From NCBI RefSeq assembly GCF_040939455.1, contig NC_134108.1:54699501-54763500 (forward strand): a stretch of DNA of 64,000 nucleotides. Direction: 5' to 3'. This document shows, piece by piece, positions 36,026 to 45,632 of this stretch. Origin of the DNA: Microcebus murinus (Eukaryota > Chordata > Mammalia > Primates > Cheirogaleidae). Positions within the stretch are counted from its first letter, which is position 1, and each line of letters starts with the position of its first letter. The position numbers were made by a program, and so were the translations under genes. The notes beneath the pieces were generated by a model. That model worked only from the letters and a program-made list of their open reading frames with translations. It was not told the DNA's origin and ran no database searches.

Positions 36026-38183
36026 GTATAATGACTTCATGACCCATGTGTCTGCTGAAATTTCCAATTCTCTTCTATGCTTTAACTTCCCATTTAAATT
36101 TCCTCTTCCAAAGCCCACATGATTTTCTGCTACCAGACTTTATGTTCTTACCAGAAGATAAGTGCCTATTGTTTACTACTGGGAATTTTTTATATTGCCT
36201 GCTGAGTCACTTTACTCGTCATGTGTGATTATTCCTGATTCAATCCAGAGTAAAATGAGTAGTAAATAAAGCTAATTATATGTTTTAAATGTCTCAGCGG
36301 GGCTAAAATATAAGAAGCATAGAAAAAGAAATGGTGAAAATCACTTGAAAAAGAAAAATTACTGGGGACTGTGGGAGCAAAGTGAGAGAAAAATGAAGAT
36401 TCAACATGCAGCCTAGAGGTCTATTAATGGCTGTAAATAAACAAAAAGCTTCCTGTGAATTTTATTACTTAGGCAAAGAGGAAGACTAATAAAAGTATCA
36501 TAGTTGCTATTAATATTTTCTAAAAGACAGCTATTTGGGACAGTGGTTTTGTAAACTTCTATATGAATGTAAGTACAGACATATTACAGAGTCCACAGTT
36601 TTAGCACCATTTATAAATTCTTTCTGGACATAAAATTTATGATGGAATCATTAAAATCCCCTTGTAAGTCTACCATGATTGCATGCACAGTGTAACTATG
36701 TTGATCTGGCCATGAGAATAGAGCAAGTTAAAGTCAGGTATACATTATTCAAAATCCTGTAATACTTTTCCTACTAAATATTACTTTTAAATATAGTATA
36801 TAATATATATAGAATATAATATATAGTATATTATATTCAAGGTGAAAAAAATGAAAATACCATTCAGATACATTCTAGTTTTGAATTTCATAAAGCAAAT
36901 ACATTTTGTACTGTTTTGTTTCAATATCTCAACTCACTTATTATTCAATTCACTATGCAGTGATATGAAAAAGAAAAATAGAAGTTAATATCATTCACTG
37001 ATTTGGCTTTCCCACTAGAGACCAGCTTTCTTACTAATTCCGTCATCTTCTTACTAGATAAATTTGTGCAGCCACTCAGTCTTTTACACTAATTGAAAAA
37101 ATGCTGATTTTGTGCACTGATGGACTACAAAACTTCATTGGAGATTTTCTGTGATCATAAGTACATTTGATCATTTTAAATGGTGCTCAGGGACTACATA
37201 ACAGAGAGACTAATTCATCTCTGTTTGGAAGGTCTGTACCTAGCACAAAAAGGCATTTCAAATTCTACTCATTATTTCTTCTGAGAAAGAATTTTAAGTA
37301 TTTTATCAGAGTTCTAACAAGGAAAATTTTACTTAAATAATGCAATCTCAAATCTATATATGGCTTTTGAAGACTATAATTAGAATGGCCAAAAAATGAA
37401 GTGAATAAAATTAATAGGCCCTAACGTTATCTTATTTTTATTTAAATTAGATATCAAAATTAGTTTAAGTGTATGCATTTATGCCTGCATATATTATCAA
37501 CTTGTGAGTACAAATGACACTAACATGATATTAATATCAATAGCAGATTTCCTTGTCTTCTTAGCTAGAGTTTCGTCTACAGATTCTTTTCTCTTTGCCA
37601 CTTAAAGAAACACACCACCACTAACTAAGGATATTAGTGGTTTTCTGGTGCTCCTAAAGCAGATAATACTGGAAAATTTTTGCCTCAAAATATAAGCATA
37701 TGCTGAAATAAAAAAGAAAAAAAATATATATATACAGGCATAGGTTAGAAATAATGGTATTTCTCCAAACATTGTATTTTCTTATATTCTAAAGTAATAC
37801 TGTTTTTTTATTGAATGATGACTCTGTGGCAGTCTCTATATTTATATGCTAGGGATTTAAATAATATATAAGAAAATCAAGACTCTGATCTCATAAACTA
37901 TATAGCTGTGGAAGATGATGAGGGACAAGTAATAAACAAGAAGACATAAAAGGAAAAGCAAGGAAATTGTAAATGAGATAAGAAAATGACCAGATAGAGT
38001 GACAGGGGTAGATGCTTCTTTTTATAGAAGGACCTGGGGAAGATTCCCTGAGAAAATGATACGACCTAAAACCTAAGGAATGAAGAGGTGTTAGCCACAA
38101 AGAAAGAACTAGAGAAAATGTGATTGAGGTAGAAATAATAGCTAGTGTTAGTTTCCCGAACAGCTAATAAATGAGTTGACTTA
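36026..38183. other. Largely unrecognised AT-rich sequence
   Basis: No gene or interspersed repeat recognised. 36785-36840 is nearly pure A/T with internal palindromes ('atatagtatataatatatatagaatat'). Confidence 0.4.
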
Positions 38184-38197
38184 AAAACAAGTACCAA

Positions 38198-38577
38198 CAA
38201 CAAATATTGGCCTGGATGCAGAGAGATGGGAACACGCATACACTGCTGGTGAGACTGCAGCCTAGTACAACATCTGTGGAAAGTAATATGGAGATACTTC
38301 AAAGAGCTACAAGTAGAGCTACCTTTTGATCCTGTAACCCACTACTGGGTATTTATCCAAAGGAAAAAATGTCATTCTATAATAAAGACATCTGCACTAG
38401 AATATTTATAGCAGCACAATTCACAATTGCAAAGATGTGGAAACAATCCAAGTGCCCATCAATACATGAGTGGATTAATAAAATGTGGTATATGTATATC
38501 ATGGAGTACTACACAGCCATAAAAAGTGGGGAGCTAATACCTCTTGTATTATCCTGGATGGAGCCATAGTCCATTCT

Positions 38578-38580
<3 letters not shown>
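38198..38580 (+). mobile_element. Older L1 (host element), left part
   Basis: Sense ORF2 C-terminal region, from about residue 1135 of the intact protein to the position matching 'WLELEPI'. It is broken at 38580 by the full-length L1 and continues at 45355. A likely TSD of this older element is 'aaaacaagtaccaa' (38184-38197) against 'aaaaaagtaccaa' at about 45620-45632. The frame is disrupted and it is non-coding. Confidence 0.85.
38564..38580. repeat. 17-bp target-site duplication of the full-length L1, left copy
   Basis: ccatagtccattcttct, repeated perfectly at 45338-45354. Read on the L1 strand, the site is CTT followed by AGAAGA, compatible with L1 endonuclease nicking. The first one or two bases at the far copy may belong to the L1 5' end, so the true length is 15-17 bp. 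Confidence 0.97.

Positions 38581-38621
<41 letters not shown>
38581..38621 (-). repeat. Terminal poly(A) tail of the L1 insertion
   Basis: 41 uninterrupted T on the plus strand, directly against the target-site duplication. It is the tail added after the transduced segment. Confidence 0.95.
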
Positions 38622-38627
<6 letters not shown>

Positions 38628-38788
38628 TTTAAATTAAATTTTAATACAAAGTGTAAAATTGGATTTAACAATTTATATGAATTAGAAGAATATAATCAGT
38701 GCTTTAAAAGAAAATTTAAAAGCTTTGATTTTTTTCAATTAGATTGATAGTGAGCACATTATCAAATAACAGTATTGGCTATTCTTCC

Positions 38789-38790
<2 letters not shown>
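38622..38790 (-). other. 3'-transduced segment (about 169 bp)
   Basis: AT-rich sequence unrelated to L1, lying between the L1's own poly(A) tract and the terminal poly(A) tract but inside the target-site duplications. On the L1 strand an ATTAAA signal (complement of TTTAAT at 38640-38645) lies about 20 nt before the terminal tail. This fits transcription that read through the weak L1 signal into the source locus's flank. It should be a single-copy tag of the parent element's genomic position. Confidence 0.88.
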
Positions 38791-38824
<34 letters not shown>

Positions 38825-38828
<4 letters not shown>

Positions 38829-39050
38829 ATTTTTTTTTTATTTTGGCATATTATGGGGGTACAGATTTTAAGGTTTCAATAAATGCCCATTTCCCCCCCT
38901 CCCCCCAAAAGTCTGAGTCTCCATCATGACCATCCCCCAGATGGTGCACATCTCACTCACTATGTATGTATATACCCGCCCCCTCCCCCCTCCCACCTGC
39001 CTAATACCCTATTACTGTAGCACCTATGTGTCCACTTAGGTGCTACTCAG
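38825..39050 (-). other. L1 3' UTR with G-rich tracts
   Basis: 226 nt from the ORF2 stop to the first poly(A). On the L1 strand it carries two G-rich blocks (complement of about 38893-38908 and 38980-38996), each with several runs of three or more G. An AATAAA-like signal is fused to the poly(A) start (complement of 'ttttattttggcata'). The same UTR recurs in the truncated copies of this window. Confidence 0.9.
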
Positions 39051-42000
39051 TTAATACCAGTTTGCTGGAGAATATATCTGGTGCTTGTTTTTCCATTCTT
39101 GGGATACTTCACTTAGTATTATGGGTTCCAGCTCTAACCAGGAAAATATAAGATGTGCTATATCACCATTGTTTCTTAGAGCTGAATAGTACTCCATGGT
39201 GTACATATACCACATTTTATTAATCCATTCTTGGATTGATGGGCACTTGGGCTGTTTCCACAGCCTTGCAATTATGAATTGTGCTGCTATAAACATTCGA
39301 GTGCAGGTGTCTTTTTTGTAGAGTGTCACTGGATCATTTGGGTAGATGCCCAGCAATGGGATTGCTGGATCAAATGGTAGATTCACTTGTATCGCTTTAA
39401 GGTATCTCCATATTGCTTTCCACAGAGGTTGAACTAGTTTGCAGTCCCACCAGCAGTGTAGGAGTGTTCCTCTCTCTCCGCAACCACGCCAGCATTTATT
39501 GTTTGGAGATTTTTTGATAAAGGCCATTCTCACTGGGGTTAAGTGATATCTCATTGTGGTTTTGATTTGCATTTCCCTGATGATTAGAGATGTTGAGCAT
39601 TTCTTCATATGTTTGTTGGCCATTCTTCTGTCTTCTTTAGAAAAATTTCTGTTCAAGTCCTTTGCCCACTTTTTAATGGGGTTATTTGATTTTTTCTTCC
39701 TAATTTTCGTGAGTTCTAAGTATATTCTAGTTATCAGTCCCTTATCGGATGCATAGGATGCAAAAATTTTCTCCCATTCTGTAGGTTGTCTGTTTACTTT
39801 CATGACTATTTCTTTGGCTGTGCAGAAGCTTTGTAGTTTGATCATGTCCCATTTATTTATTTTTGTTGCTGCTGTGATTGCCTTTGGGGACTTCTTCATA
39901 AACTCTTTGCCCAGGCCGATGTCTAGGAGAGTGTTTCCAACTTTTTCCTCTAGAGTTCTAATAGTTTCATATCTTAGGTTTAAGTCTGTTATCCAGCGTG
40001 AGTTGGTTTTTGTGAGAGGTGAAAGGTGTGGGTCCTGTTTTAGCCTTCTACAGGTGGCTATCCAGTTTTCCCAGCACCATTTATTGAAGAGGGATTCTTT
40101 TCCCCAGCGTATGTTTTTGTCTGCTTTGTCAAAGATGAGATGGCTATATGAGGATGGTTTTATATCAGGATTCTCACATCTGTTCCACTGGTCAATATTC
40201 CTGTTTTTGTGCCAATACCATATTGTTTTAATTACTACAGCTTTGTAGTATAGTTTGATATCTGGCATATTAATGCCTCCCATTTTGTTTTTGTTGCCTA
40301 GAATTGCTCTTGATATTCGGGGTCTTCTTTGGTTCCATACGAAGCGTAAAAGTATTTTTTCTATATCTGTGAAGAATGCTGATGGGATTTTAATAGGTAT
40401 TGCATTGAATCTGTAGATCAGTTTGGGTAGTATAGACATTTTGATGATATTGAGTCTGCCGATCCACGAGCATGGTATGGATTTCCATCTGTTTACATCT
40501 TCTGCTATTTCCTTCCTCAGTGTTTCATAGTTCTCCCTGTAGAGGTCTTTTACCTCTTTGGTTAAATATATTCCTAGGTACTTTAATTTCTTTGTTGCTA
40601 TTGTGAAGGGAATTGAGTCTTTGATTTGGTTCTCAATTAGATTGTTGTTGGCGTATATGAATGCCTCTGATTTCTGTGTATTAATTTTGTATCCTGAGAC
40701 TTTACTAAATTCATTGATCAGTTCCAGGAGTTTCTTGGTTGAATCCTTGGGGTTTTCTAGATACAATATCATATCATCAGCAAACAGTGAAAGTTTGATC
40801 TCTTCTGCCCCTATTTGGATACCTTTGATTCCATTTTCCTGTCTGATTGCTGTAGCCAAGACTTCCAGCACTATGTTGAACAGAAGTGGAGATAGTGGGC
40901 AGCCTTGTCTGGTTCCAGTTCTAAGTGGGAATGATTTCAATCTTTCCCCATTCAGTATGATGTTGGCTATGGGTCTGTCATATATGGCTTGTATCATTGT
41001 TAGGTATGTCCCTTCTATGCCTATTTTCTTAAGTGTTCGTATCATGAAAGGGTGTTGAATTTTGTCGAAAGCTTTTTCTGCATCTATTGAAAGGATCATG
41101 TGGTCTTTGTTTTTGCTTCTGTTTATGTGGTGAATTGCATTTATAGATTTACGTATGTTGAACCATCCCTGCATCCCTGGGATGAAGCCCACTTGGTCGT
41201 GGTGGATTATTTTTTTGATAAGTGTCTGGATACGGTTAGCTAAGATTTTGTTGAAAATTTTTGCATCTATATTCATTAGGGATATTGGTCTGTAGTTTTC
41301 TTTTTTTGTTGCATCCTTTCCTGGTTTTGGTATCAGAGTAATATTCGCTTCATAAAAGGTGTCGGGGAGGTTTCCGTTCTTCTCGATGTTGTGGAATAGT
41401 TTCTGCAAGATAGGTACTAGTTCTTCTTTGTAAGTATGGTAAAATTCAGGTGTGAAGCCATCTGGACCGGGACTTTTCTTTTTTGGGAGATTTTTAATTG
41501 CTGTTTCTATTTCAGCTGTTGAGATTGGTCTGTTCAGGGAATCTATTTCTTCCTGGTTGAGCCTAGGGAGGCTGTGTGTTTCTAGAAATTTGTCCATTTC
41601 CTCCACATTTTCCAATTTGTGTGCATAAAGATTTTTGTAGTATTCATAAATTGTATCTTGTATCTCTTTGGGATCAGTTGTGATATCTCCTTTTTTATTC
41701 CTGATGGAGCTTATTAGAGATTTCTCTTTTCTGCTTTTCGTTAGCTTAGCCAATGGCGTGTCAATCTTGTTTATTTTTTCAAAGAACCAACTTTTTGTTT
41801 TATTAATCTCCTGAATAGCTTTCCTGTTTTCAATTTCGTTTAGTTCTGATTTGATCTTGTTGATTTCACTTCTTCTGCTGGGTTTGGGGTTGGTCTGTTC
41901 TTCTTTTTCCAGCTCTTTGAGTCGTTTCATTAGGTTGTCTATTTGTGATCTTCTTGCCTTTTGGTTATAGGCATTTATGGAGATAAACTTTCCTCTCAGA

Positions 42001-42926
42001 ACTGCTTTAGCTGTGTCCCAGAGGAGTTGATAACTTGTCTCTCCATTGTCGTTTTCTTCATAGAAGTTTTTTATTTCCGTCTTGATTTCTTCATTTACGA
42101 AGTAATCATTTAGTAGGAGGTTGTTTAATTTCCACGTTTTTGTGTAGAAATGTGAGTTTCTGTTAGGGTTGATTTCTAGTTTTATTCCACTGTGATCTGA
42201 GAAGGTACATGGTATGATTTCTATTTTTTTAAATTTCTTGAGATTTTCTTTGTGTCCTAGGATATGGTCAATCTTAGAGAATGTCCCGTGGGCTGATGAG
42301 AAGAACGTATATTCAGTGGATTTTGGGTAGAATGTTCTGTAGATGTCTGTCAGACCCAATTGTTCTAGAGTTTTGTTTAAGTCCATTATTTCTTTATTAA
42401 TTTTCTGTTTGGAGGATCTGTCTCGTGCTGTCAGTGGGGTGTTGAAATCTCCGGCGATTATGGAGTTGCTATTAATCCATTTGCTTAGCTCCAGTAAGGT
42501 TTGCTTTATGAATCTGGGTGCACCTAAGTTGGGTGCATATATATTTAAAATTGTTATCTCTTCTTGTTGGACTGTGCCCTTCACCATTATATAATGACCC
42601 TCTTTGTCTTTTACTACTTTTGTTGGTTTAAAAACTAAATCGTCTGAAATTAGAACTGCCACACCAGCCTTCTTTTGGCTTCTATTTGCTTGGAATATTG
42701 ATCTCCACCCTTTTATTTTTAGTCTATGTGCATCCTTGCAGGTTAAATGTGTTTCCTGAAGACAGCATATACTTGGCCTGTATTTTCTTATCCATTCAGC
42801 CAGCCTGTGTCTCTTGAGTGGAGAGTTTAAGCCGTTCACATTTATTGAGAGAACTGATAGGTAAGGTAGATTACTGATCATTCTGTTGGGTTGGATGTTG
42901 TTGCTATGATTTCTGTCTTGAGCCAT
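39051..42926 (-). CDS. ORF2: L1 ORF2 protein: endonuclease and reverse transcriptase
   Basis: The 1291-residue protein nicks genomic DNA and copies L1 RNA at the nick (target-primed reverse transcription), acting in a ribonucleoprotein with ORF1 protein. The endonuclease domain spans about residues 20-250. Its expected active-site residues are N29 (SINVNGLN), E58 (LQETHL), D160 and N162 (GDFNTP), D220 (SKIDHILGH), and D244/H245 (SDHSG). The RT domain spans about 515-790: D605 in [18 protein letters not shown] at 663-670, and FADD with D707/D708. A C-terminal cysteine motif C1135-x3-C1139-x7-H1147-x4-C1152 is complete. The length is near the mammalian norm. The chosen ATG at 42926 has A at -3 and G at +4; M16 would fit the usual family N-terminus equally well. 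It lies 41 nt after ORF1 on the same strand, so translation probably depends on reinitiation. No stop, frameshift or missing key residue is seen. Confidence 0.97.
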   Translation of the reverse strand: MAQDRNHSNNIQPNRMISNLPYLSVLSINVNGLNSPLKRHRLAEWIRKYRPSICCLQETHLTCKDAHRLKIKGWRSIFQANRSQKKAGVAVLISDDLVFKPTKVVKDKEGHYIMVKGTVQQEEITILNIYAPNLGAPRFIKQTLLELSKWINSNSIIAGDFNTPLTARDRSSKQKINKEIMDLNKTLEQLGLTDIYRTFYPKSTEYTFFSSAHGTFSKIDHILGHKENLKKFKKIEIIPCTFSDHSGIKLEINPNRNSHFYTKTWKLNNLLLNDYFVNEEIKTEIKNFYEENDNGETSYQLLWDTAKAVLRGKFISINAYNQKARRSQIDNLMKRLKELEKEEQTNPKPSRRSEINKIKSELNEIENRKAIQEINKTKSWFFEKINKIDTPLAKLTKSRKEKSLISSIRNKKGDITTDPKEIQDTIYEYYKNLYAHKLENVEEMDKFLETHSLPRLNQEEIDSLNRPISTAEIETAIKNLPKKKSPGPDGFTPEFYHTYKEELVPILQKLFHNIEKNGNLPDTFYEANITLIPKPGKDATKKENYRPISLMNIDAKIFNKILANRIQTLIKKIIHHDQVGFIPGMQGWFNIRKSINAIHHINRSKNKDHMILSIDAEKAFDKIQHPFMIRTLKKIGIEGTYLTMIQAIYDRPIANIILNGERLKSFPLRTGTRQGCPLSPLLFNIVLEVLATAIRQENGIKGIQIGAEEIKLSLFADDMILYLENPKDSTKKLLELINEFSKVSGYKINTQKSEAFIYANNNLIENQIKDSIPFTIATKKLKYLGIYLTKEVKDLYRENYETLRKEIAEDVNRWKSIPCSWIGRLNIIKMSILPKLIYRFNAIPIKIPSAFFTDIEKILLRFVWNQRRPRISRAILGNKNKMGGINMPDIKLYYKAVVIKTIWYWHKNRNIDQWNRCENPDIKPSSYSHLIFDKADKNIRWGKESLFNKWCWENWIATCRRLKQDPHLSPLTKTNSRWITDLNLRYETIRTLEEKVGNTLLDIGLGKEFMKKSPKAITAATKINKWDMIKLQSFCTAKEIVMKVNRQPTEWEKIFASYASDKGLITRIYLELTKIRKKKSNNPIKKWAKDLNRNFSKEDRRMANKHMKKCSTSLIIREMQIKTTMRYHLTPVRMAFIKKSPNNKCWRGCGERGTLLHCWWDCKLVQPLWKAIWRYLKAIQVNLPFDPAIPLLGIYPNDPVTLYKKDTCTRMFIAAQFIIARLWKQPKCPSIQEWINKMWYMYTMEYYSALRNNGDIAHLIFSWLELEPIILSEVSQEWKNKHQIYSPANWY

Positions 42927-42967
42927 TGTAATATCTGGCCTTTAATATCTTTGGGTTTTGGTTGTTT

Positions 42968-43972
42968 TTATATCCGTGGAATATTATTATGATGTTCCGT
43001 GCATAACGCTGTTTTAAGTACTTCTTGTAGGGCTGGTCTTGTCTTGGTGAATTCTCTGAGCCTTTGCTTGTCTGAGAATGTTTTTATTTCTCCTTCATAT
43101 ACGAAGCTTAGTTTTGCAGGGAATAATATTCTAGGCTGGGCATTGTTTTGTTTCAAAAGAGTGAGAATGGGGCCCCAGTCTCTCCTTGCTTGTAAAGTCT
43201 CATTAGAGAAGTCTGATGTTATTCGAATTGGCTTTCCCTTGTATGTCACTTGCTTCTTTTGTCTTACAGCTCTTAGAAGGGCCTCTTTAGTTGATACTTT
43301 GGTCAGTCTGATGACTGCATGACGTGACGTCTTCCTGTTTGCATTGAATCTCCCAGGGGTCCTCTCGGCTTCTTGAACTTGTATATTGAGATTTTGAGCA
43401 AGGCCTGGGAAATTTTCCTCTATTATATCTTCAAAAAGCTTGTCCAGCCCTTGAGTGTTGTCTTCCTCCCCTTCGGCTAAACCTATGACCCTCACGTTAG
43501 GTTTTTTCACATAATCCCACAGCTCTTGTAGGCTTTGGTCTTTTTTCTTGTTTCTCTGCTCTATTTCTGTGACTAATTTATTTAATTGGAAGGTGTTATC
43601 TTCAAGCTCTGAGATTCTTTCTTCTGCTTGATCTACCCTGTTCTTGAGACTTTCCACAGTATTTTGTAGTTCTATGAGTTGATTCTTCATCTCCAGGACT
43701 TCGGTTAAAGTTTTCTTCACTGTGTCAATCTCTTTGTTGAACCTTTGTTCCATTTCTTGGAGGTTTTTTGTGTTTTCTTGGTGTTGGTTATTGAGTTGTT
43801 GTTGCAGCTGGGTGAGTGTTCTTATGATCCACATACGAAATTCCTCTTCTGTCATATTGGTTGCCTGATTTTGGTCGGTGTCCGTTTCTAGGGGGCTGGT
43901 GCTCCTCCTTGGGGGTGTGTTTTCCGTTTGGTTCTTCATATTTCCTGAGTTCTTTCTCTGATTTCTTCCCAT
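42968..43972 (-). CDS. ORF1: L1 ORF1 protein: RNA-binding chaperone
   Basis: The 334-residue protein coats L1 RNA as a trimer and acts as a nucleic-acid chaperone in the cytoplasmic L1 particle. In order: a polar, basic N-terminus (1-48); a long heptad-rich coiled coil (about 50-155, including RVDQAEERISELED at 112-125); an RRM-like domain (about 158-252, with NVRVIGLAEGEE at 159-170 and AVIRLTKV at 219-226); and a C-terminal domain (about 255-320, with QARRDWGPI at 261-269, PAKLSF at 285-290 and TRPALQEVL at 311-319). The length is close to that of other primate ORF1 proteins. The ATG at 43972 has G at -3 and G at +4, a strong context. It is the first of the two ORFs after the 1.37-kb 5' UTR. 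It is intact, with no oddity beyond normal lineage divergence. Confidence 0.97.
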   Translation of the reverse strand: MGRNQRKNSGNMKNQTENTPPRRSTSPLETDTDQNQATNMTEEEFRMWIIRTLTQLQQQLNNQHQENTKNLQEMEQRFNKEIDTVKKTLTEVLEMKNQLIELQNTVESLKNRVDQAEERISELEDNTFQLNKLVTEIEQRNKKKDQSLQELWDYVKKPNVRVIGLAEGEEDNTQGLDKLFEDIIEENFPGLAQNLNIQVQEAERTPGRFNANRKTSRHAVIRLTKVSTKEALLRAVRQKKQVTYKGKPIRITSDFSNETLQARRDWGPILTLLKQNNAQPRILFPAKLSFVYEGEIKTFSDKQRLREFTKTRPALQEVLKTALCTEHHNNIPRI

Positions 43973-45337
43973 GTCGATCAGTTGTTGTTTCTTTCCTTAG
44001 GTTATTGTTTGGGTATTCACACACCTTGTTTAGTTTCTGAGGGGTTAGGTGGTGCCTGTGGGTGAAATTGGACCACTCCCTGTATATTGAGTCAGTGGAT
44101 GCCGTGGAAAGGCTGTGCAAGATGCCGTCCCTGTCAGTAGGTGGCGTTTGCTTGGAGGAACAGGCTATGGTGTTGATTTTGAGTCCTGTTATCCGCTCTC
44201 GTTCTGGGCGGAGCTGGGTTGGATAAGCCTGCCCTCAGGCCGTTTGCAGGGGTCAAAGTTCTGTCCTCAGCTTCCAGGGGAAGCTGTCAGGGCGGGGCTG
44301 GAATGGTCTCGCTCAGCCAGAAAGTCTGGGTGTGGGGGTGGGGCTGTCTGAGACCCGCAATCTGCAGCAGGCCTTGCTTCTTTCCACTCTCCCCAACTCT
44401 GCAGCTACTCCTGGGCCTCTGCCAGCAGGCCAGACCACAAGCCACTAGGCCTCCCCGGACTGTGGTGCCGGCGGGGAGGTTCCCTGCACAGGAACGCCAC
44501 CTGGGTTGGGTGCACGGCCTCCTCCTGGGAGGAGGGTTGTCCTCTAGGGCACCGATCCGCCCCTGGAGGCACACAGCCCTCAGTAGGCTGCTCACGTATA
44601 ACCCTTCTGTGCCCCGGGCAATGCTAGCCCTCGGTGCAGGGGATCTGGTCTGCAGGTCCGACCTCTGGGTCCCAGAGTTCAAACTGTATTCCCACCAGGG
44701 AGAGGATTTCCGGTCCTAATTCACCCACAGGGAGCCCAAGCTGGGTCTATGTCTCTCAGCCTCTGAGTCGGCACCGTTTTCCTGGGAACACAGTGCCAGC
44801 AGCACCTGGGAGGGAGGGTGGGGTCCCAAACGGGAAGGTCCCGTTCCCTGGAGGTGCCTCCGGCTGGTGGCTATATTGTCTCTCTGGGCAGCCGCGGGTA
44901 GGGTCGGCGGAGGGGGGGAGGAGGCAATATGGCGCCTGCAGCGCGGCTCTCCGTGCACACGGAGGTGCCCGGAGGAAGTTGGGAACCTGGTGCCACGTCT
45001 GCTACAGGCTCACCATTGGCAGGCGGCGGCAGTCTCTGGGCTGGTGTCCGCAGGTCTCTCCACCCGCTGGGGAGCCCACCAGCAGTCCCGAATGCAGGGG
45101 AGGGGAAACGGCAAATCCACCTACCCTTGCCGCTGATCTCCGGGCTGCTCCGGTGGTCTCAGCCTCCAGTTCTCCTCCGCAGCCTCCTCCCGTGGAGTCT
45201 CCCGGGGTCTCAGGTACCCCTCCTTCCGGCCCTTGTCCGCTGTATGCTCGTCTTCTTGCTTCTTTCCTCTAGTTTCTGCTAGAATTGGTCTTTTCTACAG
45301 AGACCCTCTGTCTGGCGGTGTTATTCGTCCGCCATCT
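43973..45337 (-). promoter_or_regulatory. L1 5' UTR with internal promoter region (CpG-rich)
   Basis: About 1365 nt upstream of ORF1, strikingly GC- and CpG-rich in an AT-rich window, mostly from 44120 on. L1 5' UTRs carry an internal Pol II promoter, so a new copy brings its own. The very first bases on the L1 strand form an 'agatggcgg' YY1-type motif (complement at about 45329-45338). In human L1 a YY1 site at the same place sets the transcription start. No tandem monomers are seen, so it is of the primate rather than the mouse type. The CpG density suggests that it would be methylated in somatic cells (inference). Confidence 0.85.
44929..45282 (+). other. Antisense open frame in the L1 5' UTR (117 codons), coding status unproven
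   Basis: It begins at an ATG with A at -3 and G at +4, runs antisense to L1 and ends 55 bp before the L1 5' edge. Human L1 has an antisense ORF (ORF0) in a comparable position, but I see no sequence relation. The product is rich in Pro, Ser, Gly and Leu, with a hydrophobic C-terminal stretch (about residues 94-117). In GC-rich DNA such a frame can be open by chance. Longer antisense frames nearby (44634-45272; 44219-44719) lack an ATG at their start. Confidence 0.25.
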
Positions 45338-45354
45338 CCATAGTCCATTCTTCT
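45338..45354. repeat. 17-bp target-site duplication of the full-length L1, right copy
   Basis: Identical to 38564-38580. Confidence 0.97.
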
Positions 45355-45619
45355 AAGTGAAGTATTACAAGAATGAAAAAATAAATACCACATGCACTCT
45401 CCATTAAATTGGTAATAATTGATCAACACTCATGTGCAAATATGGAAGTAACATTCATCAGGTGTCGGGCAGGTGGAAGGGGAACAGGGAATGAATGTAT
45501 TCTCACCTAATGGGTGTGGTGTTCACTATCTAGGGGATGGACACACTTGTAGCTTTGACTAGGGTGATACAAAGGCAATTTATGTGACCAAAGAATTTGT
45601 ACTCTTATAATATTATGAA
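45355..45619 (+). mobile_element. Older L1 (host element), right part
   Basis: Continues the element interrupted at 38580: the last ORF2 codons ('aagtgaagtattacaagaatg') and an L1 3' UTR ending 'aatttgtactcttataatattatg' with a short A tail. Removing the full-length L1 and one duplication copy gives an uninterrupted L1 tail. Confidence 0.88.
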
Positions 45620-45632
45620 AAAAAAAGTACCA

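Larger units (their letters stand above)
38581..45337 (-). mobile_element. Full-length L1 retrotransposon with both ORFs intact and a 3' transduction
   Basis: In element order: 5' UTR 45337-43973, ORF1 43972-42968, spacer 42967-42927, ORF2 42926-39051, 3' UTR 39050-38825, first poly(A) 38824-38791, transduced DNA 38790-38622, terminal poly(A) 38621-38581. Neither ORF contains a stop or frameshift. The flanking 17-bp target-site duplication is perfect and both poly(A) tracts are long and nearly pure. All of this points to a recent insertion. The insertion split an older L1 tail. Whether it is still active cannot be told from sequence alone. Confidence 0.97.

Noticed and set aside
38791..38824. 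The inner T-run considered as the old L1's tail or a separate SINE insertion
   Set aside because: It lies inside the 17-bp target-site duplication of the full-length L1 and directly follows that element's 3' UTR. The adjoining 169 bp show no SINE features.
39556..41058. Plus-strand open frames of 66-166 codons
   Set aside because: They are the antisense shadow of L1 ORF2. The same shadow proteins recur over the antisense of other L1 copies.
43788..44120. A 110-codon sense-strand frame overlapping the start of L1 ORF1, looking like an upstream ORF
   Set aside because: Its start at 44118-44120 reads TTG, not ATG, and the frame contains no internal ATG. There is no basis for translation.
44219..45272. 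Long antisense frames in the L1 5' UTR (166 and 212 codons)
   Set aside because: They begin at TTG and GTG. The first has an ATG only 28 codons in and the second has none. GC-rich DNA with few stops explains them. Only the ATG-started frame at 44929 was kept, at low confidence.
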